Notes: generated from the sequence alone by a model not told the origin. Positions 43,057-54,784 are shown, counted from the first letter of the stretch. The stretch: DNA of 64,000 nucleotides from Aurelia coerulea (GCA_039566865.1 CM076957.1:10983896-11047895), one strand, 5' to 3'. Made by a program: numbers and translations.

Positions 43057-44264
43057 TTATTTTCGCCATTGCTTTTCGGCTTTTCTTCTAGCTGCTTTTG
43101 CTTCTTTTACAATACTATGAAACCATGGCAGGACTGGTCTCACTACAGTTAATCTTGTTCTTAGAGGAGCATGTTTGTCAAAGATTGATACAAGATGGTT
43201 GTTATATATTTGCACAAGTTGATCTAAACTTTTATTTTGGTAGTTTTCTGATCCTAGTGGTGATGATTTGATGTCAGATTTGAACTGTTCCATGTCAATC
43301 TAAAAGAAATTTTCCTTTGCTCCAACAATGGTTTTGGGCAAGAAAACTGACATTGCACAAATGAATAGTCTGAAATGAAATGTGTTTGCTTGGGGGAATT
43401 AAGGATAATTCTATCCCCTTTCCTACTAATAATTATATCCAGTGTATGGTTTGATTCATGTGTTGGCTCATGAACATGTTGTTCCAGACCCAAACTTTCT
43501 AAGAACTCCATAAATTTTGATGCACATGAATCATCCTGGATATCTACATGAATGTTAAAGTCACCAGTAATAAGGAGTGGCTCTGTACACAAGATCAATT
43601 GCTGTAAGTACTTTGAAATCTCCAACAGAAAAACACTGAATGGGGCAGGATGGTTAATAGAGTATGGTGGCCTGTACATGACTGATAGTCTACGCTTGAA
43701 GTTTCCAGCAGTAACCAACCAATCTGAAAATTCAAATGAGCTAGTTTCTCCTCCATCCAACTTGTTTGCGTTCAATGAACTTCGGGAAGGGAGTGCAGTA
43801 CCTCCACCCATGCGATCTGAAGACATTGGGTGGTCTAAGAAAATGTAACCCTCTGGCTGACAAGCTGCCCTAACAGCATCATCATGCGGCTTTAACCATG
43901 CCTCTGTGACCGTACACAGGTCAACTCCATTTGATATGATATAATCAACAAAATTGTCACATATGTTCCTAATAGATCTTGTATTCACGATGCAAATTTG
44001 CATTTTCTTCTGGGATCTGGTAAATAAATGACAGGAAGGTTGAATGCGAATAAGATTATGCAAGTTCATTCCCCTGATTGCTTTCCTGCGCTTGCCGCCT
44101 CTTCTACCTCTTCTAGTAACTGCAATCTTATTGATTAAGTCAAGTGCTTTTAATTTTGCAAAACTTGCAGGACTGAGAGAATGTTTCTTTGACTTGTTGA
44201 GAGCAATAAGCTGACATTTTGTGTACTGAAATCGATCCATGTTTGATAATGATGAAGAAACCAA
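43057..44264 (-). pseudogene. LINE-D endonuclease and linker
   Basis: The piece begins around an ATG-led MDRFQYTKCQLIALNKSKKH, has a basic GRRGGKRRKA stretch, and then the endonuclease: CIVNTRSIRN, TVTEAWL with the catalytic glutamate, a GGG turn, VMYRPP, ITGDFNIHVD, LDIIISR and ISDYSFVQCQF. The last block lacks the usual SDH histidine, reading SDYS. A frameshift near 43295 separates it from the linker MEQFKSDIKSSPLG to RKAEKQWRK, which ends at a stop by an A-rich tract at 43057. Confidence 0.85.
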
Positions 44265-44516
44265 GTGGAGGGTTAGGCCAGTTTGGACTTTGACCCTTAA
44301 CCGCTTGGTGAAGCCATTTAGAACATATCATCGACACCTTTCGAAGTGGAAAAAACAGCGATTCTCTGTGCTTTTTCTGTGGTCGTAACACAAACAATAT
44401 CTGCCTCATGGGTTGATCAACACATTTTTTCCGTAAAATTTGCTCCGTAAAAAACTTCCTTAAAACAATGATTTAGAGCGAAATTGTTAGCAGCGCTCGC
44501 AGCCCTACAACATAAC
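44265..44516 (-). other. Possible 5' UTR of LINE-D
   Basis: Sequence just upstream of the LINE-D coding start, with no domain. It may be LINE 5' UTR or the target. Confidence 0.3.
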
Positions 44517-44771
44517 ATACCACCATAACATAACATAACATAACATAACATAACATAACATAACATAACATAACCTAACATAACATAACATAACATAACA
44601 AAACAAAACATAACATAACATAACATAGCATGACGTGACATAACATAACATAACATAACATAACATAACATAACATAACATAACATAACATAACATAACA
44701 TAACATAACATAACATAACATAACATAACATAACATAACATAACATAACATAAGGTAACATAACATAACAT
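44517..44771. repeat. Pentanucleotide microsatellite (AACAT)n
   Basis: About 250 bp of AACAT repeats with a few interruptions (CCTAAC, AAAACAAAAC, a TAGCATGACGTGAC stretch near 44626). All three minus-strand frames are open across it and give MLCYV-type repeats, a by-product of the repeat. Confidence 0.97.
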
Positions 44772-46018
44772 GCTAATAATCATTATCTGCAAATCTTACG
44801 ATTGCATTTGTCTCCAGTGGACCACAAAGTTTGCATCTTTCTCGATAACTTTATCAGCCTTAACTGCACTGACTACCTTCAGAGATGCAAAAACACTACA
44901 AACCTACAAACTGTCACAAAAAAAACCGTGAAGAAGTCCTGCATGGCAGGATGAAATATTGGTAATATAAATATTCTCTAAATTCACATTATTTGCTGTT
45001 GCTTTTTCCTCGTATCGCAGCGTTTCTGCCTTCAAATTTGAACTTACAAACCTGGTTTGGAAACCATGTCATGAGTTTCAACATGGGTTGAGTTGCCGAA
45101 TTGAATTGAGTTGAGCCCATCCCATGTTGAATTTCAAGTCGACCCCTTTCATGTACACGGGGTTGAAATTTAGCTTGTAAAGGGCCTCTTAGCAATTCTT
45201 TCCCGAGAAATGGATTGGCAGTCCCGGTTTTTCAACAGTTTGTGAATGAATCTTTGTAGCGTGGTGGTCGATGGATGTCGTTAAAGTAATACAGCGAAGC
45301 AAATGGCTTAATCATACTATGTCCCAAAGTCCCAAAACAAGTCTCGAAAATAAAAGTGTATGAACATCTACAGAAGAAAAACAACTCACTTGTTGTAAAT
45401 AATGTAATGGCAGTCTTCGACCTACAAATTCACTTGAATCTGAATATTTGTTCCGATTTTATGCAAACTTCGTCAAAATATGGATTTTCCAGAAAACCAC
45501 TAGTTCTAAAACACATGAAAAGCGCACTTCTAATATTATATTCCCTTTATGATACCATATCTGTTGCCAGGGCTTGAACCTAAATTGACCTGTTTTTCTC
45601 TTAAAGCTTCATTTTACAAGACATCACATGACAACTGCATATCCCCAAATTCAGAAAACCAGCTTTCCAAAACAAATGTGATCATCAATTACGCAAGTCT
45701 GACATAATTTATCACTATTTGGTAGCTGTCGTGAGTATTTTCATACGTTTTGGCTCTCTTTATTAGCTAACCAGTGAGATGCAAAGCAAAACAGTCTTTT
45801 GCCATACGTAACTTCACCCAGTTATTTTGTAAAAATGGTGTGAAATGTTCTTTAAAATGAATTATTCATCACAATTAATCATTTAACAGAAAAATATATT
45901 TAAGTCATTTTATGCAAGTCAGTTCCAAATACCAAACAAAGTTTCTTGCACAACTGCACAGGCGATAGGACATCATCTCTGCATAAAAGTAAATAGGTTT
46001 GTCATGACTGAAACTTTA
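44772..46018. other. Unassigned spacer with one SINE-like arm
   Basis: Apart from the repeat at 44988-45035 I see no element boundaries. The frames at 44989-45195 and 45356-45577 have no domain. Confidence 0.3.
44988..45035. repeat. Single arm related to the hairpin SINE at 16143-16354
   Basis: TATTTGCTGTTGCTTTTTCC, CGTATCGCAGCG, TTTCTGCCTTCAAATTTG follows the arm at about 16225-16275 (TATTTGCTGTTG, GTTGCGGTG, TTTCTGCCTTTAAATTT) with about ten differences. Here only one arm is present, so the hairpin form at 16143 may be a rearranged copy. Confidence 0.55.
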
Positions 46019-46155
46019 AGGTGCTGTGGCGCAGTGGTGTAATCCTCTGACTTTGCACCAAGAACAGTCTGTCGGACAGGGTTCGATTGATCCCAGGCAA
46101 AGCCCCACCACTTGAGCGTCATGACAAGCAAGCGCTTGGTGCTAAAAAAAACACA
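46019..46155 (+). mobile_element. tRNA-derived SINE
   Basis: A box A-like TGGCGCAGTGG lies at about 46026-46036. A box B-like GGTTCGATTGATCCC lies near 46080, carrying a small insertion compared with the GGTTCGANTCC consensus. They are spaced as in a tRNA. The sequence ends in an A-rich stretch (GCTAAAAAAAACACAAC). It cannot be a functional tRNA gene because a proper acceptor stem and anticodon arm cannot be drawn. A head fragment of the same family is at 60848-60907. Confidence 0.7.
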
Positions 46156-46689
46156 ACTTCATCTTCACTGATGCGGCAGCCAACAGCCAACCAGCATGTT
46201 GTATCATCTGGTTTCAAGCTTATTGCCACAAGATACAGTATATTGTTTGCAAATGTACTGTAGTAGCAAAATTTGAGCTGTGTTCACACGATACCGGCAA
46301 AATTTCGAAAATGGCAGAGAGTATGACGGCAATAAACTCTTTCCAGCTCCACGGGAACAAGGCTGCATTTTCGAGCCAAAGGAAATAATCAGCCTCGTTT
46401 TGAAAGCATAGAAAAATTTTCCGTTTTCATAATTTTTGAGTGTTTACACAATGCAGTTTTCAAAATGTGCTGGTTAGAGTTCCATTTTCAAAATCTGCCA
46501 ACACAAAATGTGACGTTTTGTTTGAACGGGAGGCCTATCCATCACATTGCATTGAGTTGCGTTGCAATGACTTGATAATTACAACTCGTAAGCACTCCTT
46601 TATGCAATCCAAACAATCCAAGTCATTTGAAACCGGATGTAGCGATCATCATCACATGATTTAAACTATCTTGAGGACAACATTTATTA
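46156..46689. other. Unassigned spacer
   Basis: It includes GTGTTCACACGATACC near 46278 and GTGTTTACACAATGCAG near 46439, which could be MITE ends, but no inverted partner was found. The frame at 46440-46664 has no domain. Confidence 0.25.
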
Positions 46690-48395
46690 AACTCCCTTCA
46701 AAAGAGTTATCTATCGAGACTACAAGAACTGGTCCCAAGTGCTTTTTGAAGATGATACATTTCTTTATTCTGCCGTTACTGATGAGAATAAAACTGCTGA
46801 AGATCTAAATAAAGATCTAGAGTCCGTACGGTTATGGGCGTGGCAATGGAAAATGCATTTCAATTCTGATAAAATGGAGGAAGTCATTTTCTCAACCAAG
46901 AGATTAAAGCCCTGGCATCCTCCCTTAACTTTAGGAAATGATGTGGTAGTGAGGAAGGCTGAGCACAAGCACCTAGGTATGATCCTTGATACAAAGCTTA
47001 ATTTTCAGAATCATGTCAAAGAGGGAATTCGCAAAGCGAGGAAGCGTATCGGAATAATTAGATATCTGCCTAAGTACGTACCTAGGGATATACTCGATCA
47101 ACTGTAAAAGTTTTACGTGCGGCCCTTGCGTGCGGCCCTATCTTCATTATGGGGATATAGTAAATAGATCTCTCAAAGAGACTTGAGTGAACTCAGTACT
47201 TTGTGGTGCTTGCTGTGATAGGAGTGCAAAATCGAGAGGTACAAATAGGGAGAGGCTTTTCAATGAGTTAGGCTGGGAAAATCGTCATAACAGAAGATGG
47301 TACAAACGGCATGCCATTTCCTCACCTTAAAGGCTGCACAACATCCTGGATATCTTTTTTCTCGCACCCCACCAGAGCGCACAATTACCTACAATCTGCG
47401 AAATCCAAGCGCTTATCAGGAAAAGGCTTCCAGGACTGCTCGCTTTTCAAGTACATATTTTCAAAATGAACTAGCGGAATGGAATCTCCTTAAAGGTGAC
47501 ATGAGAAATTCAGAATCTCTCGCCGCTTTTAAAAGGAAGTTAATTTCAACGATAAGACCTTAAAAACATTCTATTTTTGGTGTTTATGATATTGTTGGTA
47601 TCAGATGCTTGACAAAATTCAAATAGAATTTAGTCCTTTAAATCAACACAGATTTCGGCATAATTTTGACTTCCTCGGCCCAATTTGTGCATGTGGATGT
47701 GCCATTGAAGATAAACAGCACTTTCTCCTAAACGGAAACCTGTTTAGTCCAATGCGTCAAGATCTCTTTAGTCAACTCACTGATATTCAGAGCTTAAATA
47801 TCACGAATTTTGATTCAAATGCTCCATGCAATCTATTATTATTTGGAAGTTCTCAATTGAAGGTTGTGGCAAATCAAATCATTCTTAATGCTACAATGGC
47901 GTTTATTGACAAAACGAATCGTTTTGATTAAATTGCACCGGGTGAGTCGAAACGCCGGCTGGCGTTTGTGAAGCTTTTTGATTTTACCTCCCAAGGGCTT
48001 TTCCACCTGATGTGGCTCATCATATGGCAGGAGTGTTGTCCTGGCTGTGAGGATTCTATCTCACTGTATGCAGTGGGGTGGGTCCTTGCATCTTGGTGGG
48101 CAATTTTGCTGTGGGGTGGTGTATGGCGCATGGAAATGGCTTGACGACTCAGATTGTTTTATGTGCCAGACGTCGGTGGGCATTTTCGACTCAGCCAGTA
48201 AATCATATCATAACACAAATCAGCAACCCCTCTCCCTCTATGTGCTTATTTTTATTCAATTTTTTCTATATATAGCGTAGTTGAATTGTAAGTGCCAGCC
48301 ATAGTAGAGACCAGATGACCCAGTGTCCTTCCCCACTGTGGCTGGTACATAGAAATGTATCTATTTTGCAGTTTAAAATTTATTTAAATCAATAT
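46690..48395 (+). pseudogene. LINE-F: C-terminal half of a plus-strand LINE and its 3' UTR
   Basis: It starts at the reverse transcriptase motif C, which reads LFEDDTFLY in place of the usual FADD/YADD. The block continues WAWQWKMHFNSDKMEEVIFS, HLGMILDTKLNF and ends at a stop at 47105-47107. After stops and shifts, the frame at 47297-47563 has TITYNLRNPSAYQEKASRTA and AEWNLLKGDMRNSESLAAFK. The frame at 47605-47931 has the C-terminal FRHNFDFLGPICACGCAIED block ending FIDKTNRFD. The 3' UTR ends near 48395 in an AT-rich stretch. Closely similar in layout to the remnant at 21312-22328. Confidence 0.82.
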
Positions 48396-48881
48396 AAAAA
48401 ATGCCCGATGTAGATGTGTAGTTATATCCTCCTTCTTCTCCTTTCGATATATGCTCATGTTTGCTCTAAAAACAATATGTGGAATGCAAAACAAGAGAAA
48501 CTTGCAGCTTTGTGTGTTTTGAATTACTGGTTGAGAGATGCTCTTTTGTCTGCAATCGCTAATCGCTTTGAATAGCGGTGTCAACCAAAAGCAACTCATG
48601 CTATTGTCTTACGAATTCTGTCCTTGTTAGGAACAGGTACAAATATTTTAACAAGAATTTTTAAGAAAATGAAAAATGTTCTTACAAAATCCTTAGACAA
48701 GAAAACAGTTTCACTTTGCACAAGGCCTGTTGGGCACAATCAATATGCGCCAGATGACTGCATCAAATCTCACAAATGTTTGTATAGGGGCTGAGTGGAG
48801 GCAAGTGCCTCCTTTTTATGATGACTGCTTGAGCCCCTTTCCTGCTAATGGCTTGCTAATGTGCGAAGAAAAAATTAGCAC

Positions 48882-48883
<2 letters not shown>
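48396..48883. other. Unassigned spacer
   Basis: Short and without recognisable elements. 48785-48840 includes GAGGCAAGTGCCTCC and GAGCCCCTTTCC, faintly like the GCCCCTTTT-rich repeat at 61-64 kb. Confidence 0.25.
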
Positions 48884-48915
<32 letters not shown>

Positions 48916-49044
48916 GCACTTATATTGCGCCATATATCCGCAGGGCTCATAGGCGCATTACAATCAAAAACACTAAGACTAATTAAAATATGATTAAAAA
49001 TACAAAAGCTTACAATGTTTCATTAAAAATCCAAGTTAAACAAT

Positions 49045-50349
49045 TCATTCAATAAAATACTGTTCAAATAAATGGGTCTTCAAACGAGATTTAAAAGTTT
49101 CAACTGTGTTACAAGCCCTAACCGAATAGGGGAGTCTGTTCCAAAGGAAGGGGGCAACATTTACAAAAGCACGATCACCAGCCGTTGCTAATCTGGTCTT
49201 CCCTACTTCTAGTAATAGTTCATCACATGCAGATCTAGTGCAACGAGAAGCCTTACGCAATTTCAATAATTCTTTAAGATATTTTGGTGCTAGATCTTTT
49301 AAACATTTAAAGGTTAACATTAGTATTTTGTATTGTATTCTACTTGTGACAGGCAACCAATGAAGTTGCTTCAACACCGGTGTTATGTGACAGCGTTTGC
49401 GTTCGCCCGTTAACATTCTTGCAGCAGCATTCTGGATCTTCTGCAGCTTTTGTAATTCGCATGATGGTAATCCATATAACAAAGAATTGTTACAGTGAAG
49501 TCTTGACATGACAAAGGCGTGAATAGCTTTCTCCGCAGCCTCCTTGGTAAGGTATCTTCGAGCAAGGCTAATGTTGTGCAGATGATATCTAGCTGATTTG
49601 CACAATGCGTTCACGTGTGATTTCAGTGTCAAATTCGTATCAAAAACAGCGCCAAGATTTCTCGCTTTTTCACTGGCTTCAATGACACTACCTCCAACAT
49701 TAATGTATATGTTTGAGAGTTTCTTGCATTGTTTATGGGTGCCAACAATCAGCATTTCAGTTTTGTCACCATTAAGCTTAAGCCTGTTTATCAGCATCCA
49801 CGCTTCAATATCTTTGATACACTCTTCAATTCTTGATATAGAGAAACTTATGCAGTCAATATTAGGTGCGAATGACATGTAAATTTGTGTATCATCAGCA
49901 TAAATGTGAAACTGCAGTCCTTTTTTACGCATAATGTCTCCTAATGGCAATGTATAAACCAGAAACAACAATGGTCCCAATTCTGAACCTTGAGGAACAC
50001 CACAGGACAGAGTCATTTTCTTCGATGTTACATTTTTTACTTTAACAGTTTGAGAACGATCTGTTAGATAAGACTCAAACCATTTTAACGCATCTCCCAC
50101 TACACCGCATCTTTCATTAAGTCGTTTCAGGAGCAAACGATGATTTACAGTATCAAAAGCAGCTGAAAGGTCGAATAATACAAGAATGGAAACCCTTTGA
50201 TTGTCCATAGCCACAAGTAAATCATTTTGGACTTTTAATAAAGCAGTCTCAGTACTATGACCTTCCTGGTATGCTGATTGCAAAGGTTCAAATAAGTCGT
50301 TCTGTTTCATGTGCTCAACCATTTGATTTGCAACTGCCCTTTCAATCAT
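49045..50349 (-). pseudogene. LINE-E reverse transcriptase and C-terminal domain
   Basis: A 434-codon open part. Blocks in order: QSAYQEGHSTETALLKVQND; motif A LVLFDLSAAFDTVNHRLLLK; motif B CGVPQGSELGPLLFLVYTLP; motif C FHIYADDTQIYMSF with both catalytic aspartates; RLKLNGDKTEMLIVG; LGAVFDTNLTLKSHV; HWLPVTSRIQYKILMLTFKC; and a C-terminal FLWNRLPYSVRACNTVETFK followed by SRLKTHLFEQYF. All palm motifs are intact. It is separated from the endonuclease part by a 1-base insertion near 50384 and a 14-bp tandem duplication at 50458-50485. Confidence 0.9.
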
Positions 50350-50467
50350 TTTAGAAGCATAAGGTAAATTTGAGACAGGGGTCGAAAATTAGGCTTTATG
50401 ATTTCAAGTCCAATCTTCTTTAATAATGGAATTAGCAATGCCAATTTAAAATCTTCAGGCATAACTG

Positions 50468-52183
50468 CTAAGGCATAACTGCTAATAGCAGTGATTTGTT
50501 AATGATCTGAGTCATGACTTTTATAACAATGTCTTGGCAACGACCTAGAATCCATGTTGTAACTGGATCTAAATCACAAAATGTTGCTGGTGACTTTATT
50601 ATGAGATCATTAACATTTGCCTCAGAAAGCATACTGAAAGCTGACATAGGAGTCTTATATTTCAGTTCTTCCACATTGTTACAATCATGATCATTAGCAG
50701 CAATAGTTTGGTCAATGAAGTCCTGAATTTTCTCTATTTTTGCTATAAAATATTCCATAAATTCATCAGCTAGCTGCAAGGCCGAGTCATGCTGTGGCAA
50801 CTGGGACTCATTAGTCTTTTTTCGCATTTTGTTGAGAGTATTGAATAATCTTTTTGAATTGCCTGAATTTTCCATGACCAAATTCGAGTAAAACTCCGTG
50901 TCCGAACCTTCCAACATTTGCTTTACCTTTTCCTTTTGCTTCACAAACTCCTCTCTGTCAATAGCAGACTTACTTCTTCTCCAGCGTCTCTCAAGCTGTC
51001 TCCTTTTTTTCTTTTCATTTCTGATGTCAAGAGAAAAACCTTGACGCTTGCTCCGCAAAGCAATAACTTTTGTTTGCTCAGGGGCATGTTTGTCAAGTAC
51101 TTCACGCAAAGTGCTGTTATATGAAGCAGTGAGGTCATTTATATCACATAACTGGTCAAAACCTTTACACTTTTCACAAAGCTCTGAATTAAACTTGTCA
51201 AAATCAATCTGATTCAGCTTTCTGAAAGTAACTTCCTTCTTTTCAATGCCAGGCTTCTTGAAGGCTAGTTGACATTTAATTGCAAAGTGATCAGAGATTT
51301 TCTGCCCCACTGTTACATTTCTCACAAAGCTTGACAAAGCCCTTGTAATGACCAGATCTAATGTATAGCCATTCTCATGTGTGGGATCTTGAACAAGCTG
51401 TGTTAAATTACATGTAGACAGAATTTCGTTGAATTGAGTTGCCTCAGCATTGTTGTCATCATTGACATGAAAGTTCAAGTCACCAGCAATCACTAAGTCG
51501 TATGTTGCAGTATCATGACTATCAAGAATTTCCATGAAATCCCCAAAAAATGTAGAAATAGGAACAGCCTTTCCATCCTTTGGATTTGTTCCAGGACGAT
51601 AAATAGCTATCAGCTCAAATGATCTATTCTCGCATAACACGTAGCAATCAATATATTCCAAAGATTTTGTAATTCCCTGTCTTTTCATTTTTACATCGAT
51701 ACCATTCCTATGAAGAACTGCCACACCCCCACCCTTTCTGTGTTCACGTGGTTGGTGTATAAATTTGTAGCCATCTGGGATCAGTCTGTTTATCACAACG
51801 CTATCATTTGACGACAGCCAAGACTCTGTGATTACCAATACATCTACATGATTGTCAATTATATAATGTCGTAATTCTGCCACTTTATTCTTTACAGACC
51901 TTGCATTTATTGTGTGAAATGAAAAAGGAGGATTATTATAAGATCTATTAAACGTAAGTTTAGCCAGGTTTCTTTGGTTCCTCTGTTGAGTCATACATAA
52001 CTTTGTTGCCCTCATATTATTCCTTGACGTCACTCTTACTGGGATGACATTCCCGACCCCATTTGGATTTTGACCTCTGGTGGACTTTGCCCCCGATAGA
52101 ACTGCACTATCATGGCCTAGGCACTGTGAATTATCCGGGCCTGGGTTGCAATGAACATCACCACTGAGCATAATTCTCATCAA
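50468..52183 (-). pseudogene. LINE-E N-terminal part: 2A-like motif, endonuclease, linker
   Basis: A 571-codon open part; the first in-frame ATG is codon 2, after TTG. Residues 8-16 read GDVHCNPGP, resembling the D-V/I-E-x-N-P-G-P core of 2A peptides with histidine in place of glutamate. From about residue 90 the endonuclease blocks follow: FHTINARSVKNK, VITESWL, a GGGVAVL turn, LIAIYRPG, IAGDLNFHVND, LDLVITR and ISDHFAIKC. A basic linker (EKKKRRQLERRWRRSK) leads to the start of the reverse transcriptase region and stops prematurely after SLLLAVMP because of the 14-bp duplication. Confidence 0.9.
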
Positions 52184-52238
52184 ACAAGCGTCCTTAAGCT
52201 ATTGAAATGTTATGCAGTTTTCACATCTACCATAACGA

Positions 52239-52475
52239 CTAATCCTGCTTTTGAAAAAGCTTTGCTTCCTTGACTTTCCACATCCAAGATGGCCGACGAG
52301 GGAAGTAAGATTCAACTATATCACAGCAATTATACTTTAAAAACAAGTTCTCTCCTCGGGAAACAAAGCTGCAGTTAATCTTGATCCTATCTGAGACTAC
52401 AGGAAGCACAAGAACACTGAGTATCAAGTAAACTTTGTAGGAGCAGCAAACGGCATGACCTGCTCTCAACGCCAT
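52239..52475 (-). other. Short frame at the 5' end of LINE-E
   Basis: A 78-codon frame with a hydrophobic segment near its start (VYLILSVLVLPVVS) followed by cysteines and ending AKLFQKQD. It is not in the same frame as the downstream endonuclease ORF, and a TAG precedes that ORF at about 52210. It could be an eroded N-terminal extension with a signal-like segment or simply 5' UTR. Confidence 0.3.
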
Positions 52476-52529
52476 TATGAATAATTGAACAATATACTTG
52501 CTGGCTGGGAAACAAATGCCGCCTATTAA

Positions 52530-53427
52530 CCCTATTTGTACTGGGCGATTTTTTAGGTATTTTGTACTGGGGGGGGGGGCGTTTTTCGCCCCCCCCCCCT
52601 CTTTTTCTCCAAAACTACAAAATATGTAACAATAAGACTTACCCCTATTGTTCTTTAGACAATTGGCTATTCAAATATAACAATGACAATTAATAAGTCA
52701 TGTGATTCGTTGCTAGGCAACCGAAAAACTGAAGAAAATTGGCAAATTTATACCTTCTTCACCAGAAAAATTCTATTTAATCAACCACTCAACCGATTTT
52801 CTCCAAATTTGTTTCAAATAGTAGGAAACATGTTATAGTTTAAAAATATATACTTTTCAAAATTTTTTATTTTCTATTTTTAGCACAATTAGCCTTAAAT
52901 GAGCCTTTTTTTGCATGCATTTACTTTCATCGCAGGTTTTTGCCAGTCCTGTCCTTTTATCTGGTAAATATAGACTCAAAATGAATCAAATAAATAAGAT
53001 GAAGCAAATTAGACTAAAAAAAATTATATCTTACACTTCTTTATTAGAGAAATGGCGTCATAAATGTGAATGATGTCATAGATATTAAATTTTGCTGACA
53101 TAAGCAAATATGAAAAAGTTATATATCAAATGAAAGTACTCATCAAATGCAATCGATTGGTGCATGTTTGAGATCGATCAGGCAAACGATACGAAAACTG
53201 CGAGCATTTTAAGCTTTTTCTTTGTTGACTACTCTCCAAATATGGTATTACTGTAGTCACATGATCAGAGGTAGAACAATGAAATGCTTAAAATTTAATT
53301 GCCTATGAAATTTGAGTAAAAGTCACCAAAACTGGTGGTTATATCTCTTGTCGTTTTAGCGTAACGCAGCAAAAACTGGTAGGGGGGGGGGGGCGAAAAA
53401 CGCCCCCCCCCCCCAATACAAATAGGG
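52530..53427. mobile_element. 898-bp piggyBac-like MITE (TTAA target)
   Basis: TTAA is duplicated at 52526-52529 and 53428-53431. The termini CCCTATTTGTACTGGG and, inverted, CCCTATTTGTATTGGG differ at one base. Just inside each end is a hairpin of about eleven G, CGTTTTTCG, and about eleven C (52569-52599 and its counterpart near 53382-53414). A TTAA target with CCC-starting termini is typical of piggyBac. The interior is AT-rich and non-coding. Confidence 0.85.
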
Positions 53428-53431
53428 TTAA

Positions 53432-54373
53432 CCATAAAAACCCCTTGATATGAAACAATTGCTTCAAGAAATACAAAATTAGTTCTAACATCCTGCTTAA
53501 GATTTTTTAAATTTTTCTTTGCAGATTCTCACTAGATGGGAAAGCCACAGCATAGGGCAAAAAGTTTACGGTCATCAAAGCCAAAATCATTAGGAAAGGG
53601 CAAAACATACCAATCCAGACTTGACAAGATGTTTCTTCATCTTTGTATTTCCAAAATAACCTGCCAAATGTTTATCTTGTAAGCTGTTGTAGCCAGCCAA
53701 TGGTCTGAGAAAGAATTTAAAACTTCAAAAATCACTGACACAAAACACAGTGTACTTTTGTTTTCTTGTCAAAAAAGAATTATCAAAATCTACCGTTTTA
53801 AATATGGCATTGCAGTTTGAAACCTTTCTTCTACAAAGGCGCGCTAAGACACAGGAATACAAGGAAGATATATTCAAATAACACGAGGCATTTACATCAG
53901 CAAGAGGAAACAGAACAGAGTAGAACATAAGACAAGAAAACAAGACGAAGATCAAAACAAGGTAAATAAATACGTAATCAAAATATCCGTGTCCTAACAC
54001 CCTTGGTAGGACGTAATTTCTAATTGTGGTACCCTACTTGTGTTATTTCAATAAATTCATTATCTTCATGTCAACCTATAAAAGAGGCGTTGGTCGCATT
54101 TACAGCCAAAGTAGAGAGCGTGGTCCAAGAAGTTTTTCTGGAGCTCCGCCCCAGACCCCGTTATGTTTCGCCCCCCCCCCCCCCAATAAAAAATCCTGGT
54201 GGCGCCACTGATGACAACATACTGCTATCCTTTTCAGTCAAAGAAATTCTTGAACTTCTGTTATAAAGATGAAAAATCGATAGTGCACGGATGGCTGGTG
54301 TATAACTGCAGTATAACTGGGGGTTTGCTGTGCTGCATTTTGATGCAATGAGAGTGGACATGGTATGGTCCTT
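53432..54373. other. Unassigned spacer with a C-run
   Basis: No gene. A run of about 16 C at 54169-54184 precedes CCTGGTGGCGCCACTGATG, which looks like part of another interspersed repeat. Confidence 0.3.
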
Positions 54374-54655
54374 CTCCGGGGGAGTACATGACTTGTGGAT
54401 GGAGGGGGGTCAGCCGGCCGGCTTTCAGAAAGGTGTCCTCCTCTAATTACCGAAACTTGCCTTGATGCCCACTTTTATGATGAATATTGGCGCAAAACTG
54501 CCTATTTTAAACTATTTTTGCAAATTTCAGCGAAACCCCACCCATGTTTACGGAAAATCTGCTGAAAAAATACACTTGTTTAGAGAATTGTTGGCCCAAA
54601 AACCCACCCATATGGGCGGCACATACCCGTACCCCAAACATGTTATGAACCCCCC
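54374..54655. mobile_element. MITE of the CCGGGG family
   Basis: The left end TCCGGGGGAGTACATGACTT and, inverted, the right end TCCGGGGGGTTCATAACATG pair. GTCCTTC occurs on both sides (about 54368-54374 and 54659-54665), a 7- to 8-bp duplication. The plus-strand frame at 54462-54773 crosses the right end and is not a gene. Terminal sequence and interior words link it to 13406-13728. Confidence 0.55.
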
Positions 54656-54784
54656 GGAGTCCTTCGTTATTCGCTATATAACAATTTCATCAAATGCTGC
54701 CGATGATTACGAGTTTTATTTGGAAAATAGCTACGGTAAAAACCTAAAGGGTCTTTACCGTCGAAATGGATGATTTCACTATCA

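Larger units (their letters stand above)
36050..44264 (-). mobile_element. LINE-D: minus-strand L2/CR1-like LINE, 3' UTR split by two inserts
   Basis: The 3' end with an (AAT)n tail lies at about 36050-36149 (GCGCTGTACAAT-type 3' UTR, as in LINE-E). The remaining 3' UTR and coding region are at 40735-40760 and 41130-44264. The inserts are 36150-40734 and 40761-41129. Coding order on the minus strand is endonuclease (44264-43254), linker (43293-43057), reverse transcriptase (43014-42037 and 42049-41528) and C-terminus (41472-41182). At least four frameshifts or stops separate these, so the copy is dead. Confidence 0.85.
48884..52490 (-). mobile_element. LINE-E: nearly complete minus-strand L2/CR1-like LINE
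   Basis: From its (AAT)n tail (plus strand (ATA)n at 48884-48912) and a GCGCCATATATCC-type 3' UTR, the element runs through C-terminus, reverse transcriptase and endonuclease to a 5' region near 52490. Only two small lesions separate the two long coding parts, and together they are a multiple of three. It is the best preserved LINE here. The 5' end abuts the TTAA-flanked element at 52530. Confidence 0.9.

Noticed and set aside
44417..44792. Three overlapping minus-strand frames encoding repeated MLCYV-type peptides
   Set aside because: They are translations of the (AACAT)n microsatellite, open in all frames; no gene.
46019..46095. Functional tRNA gene
   Set aside because: Box A and box B are recognisable, but box B carries an insertion and no cloverleaf can be closed; it is a SINE head.
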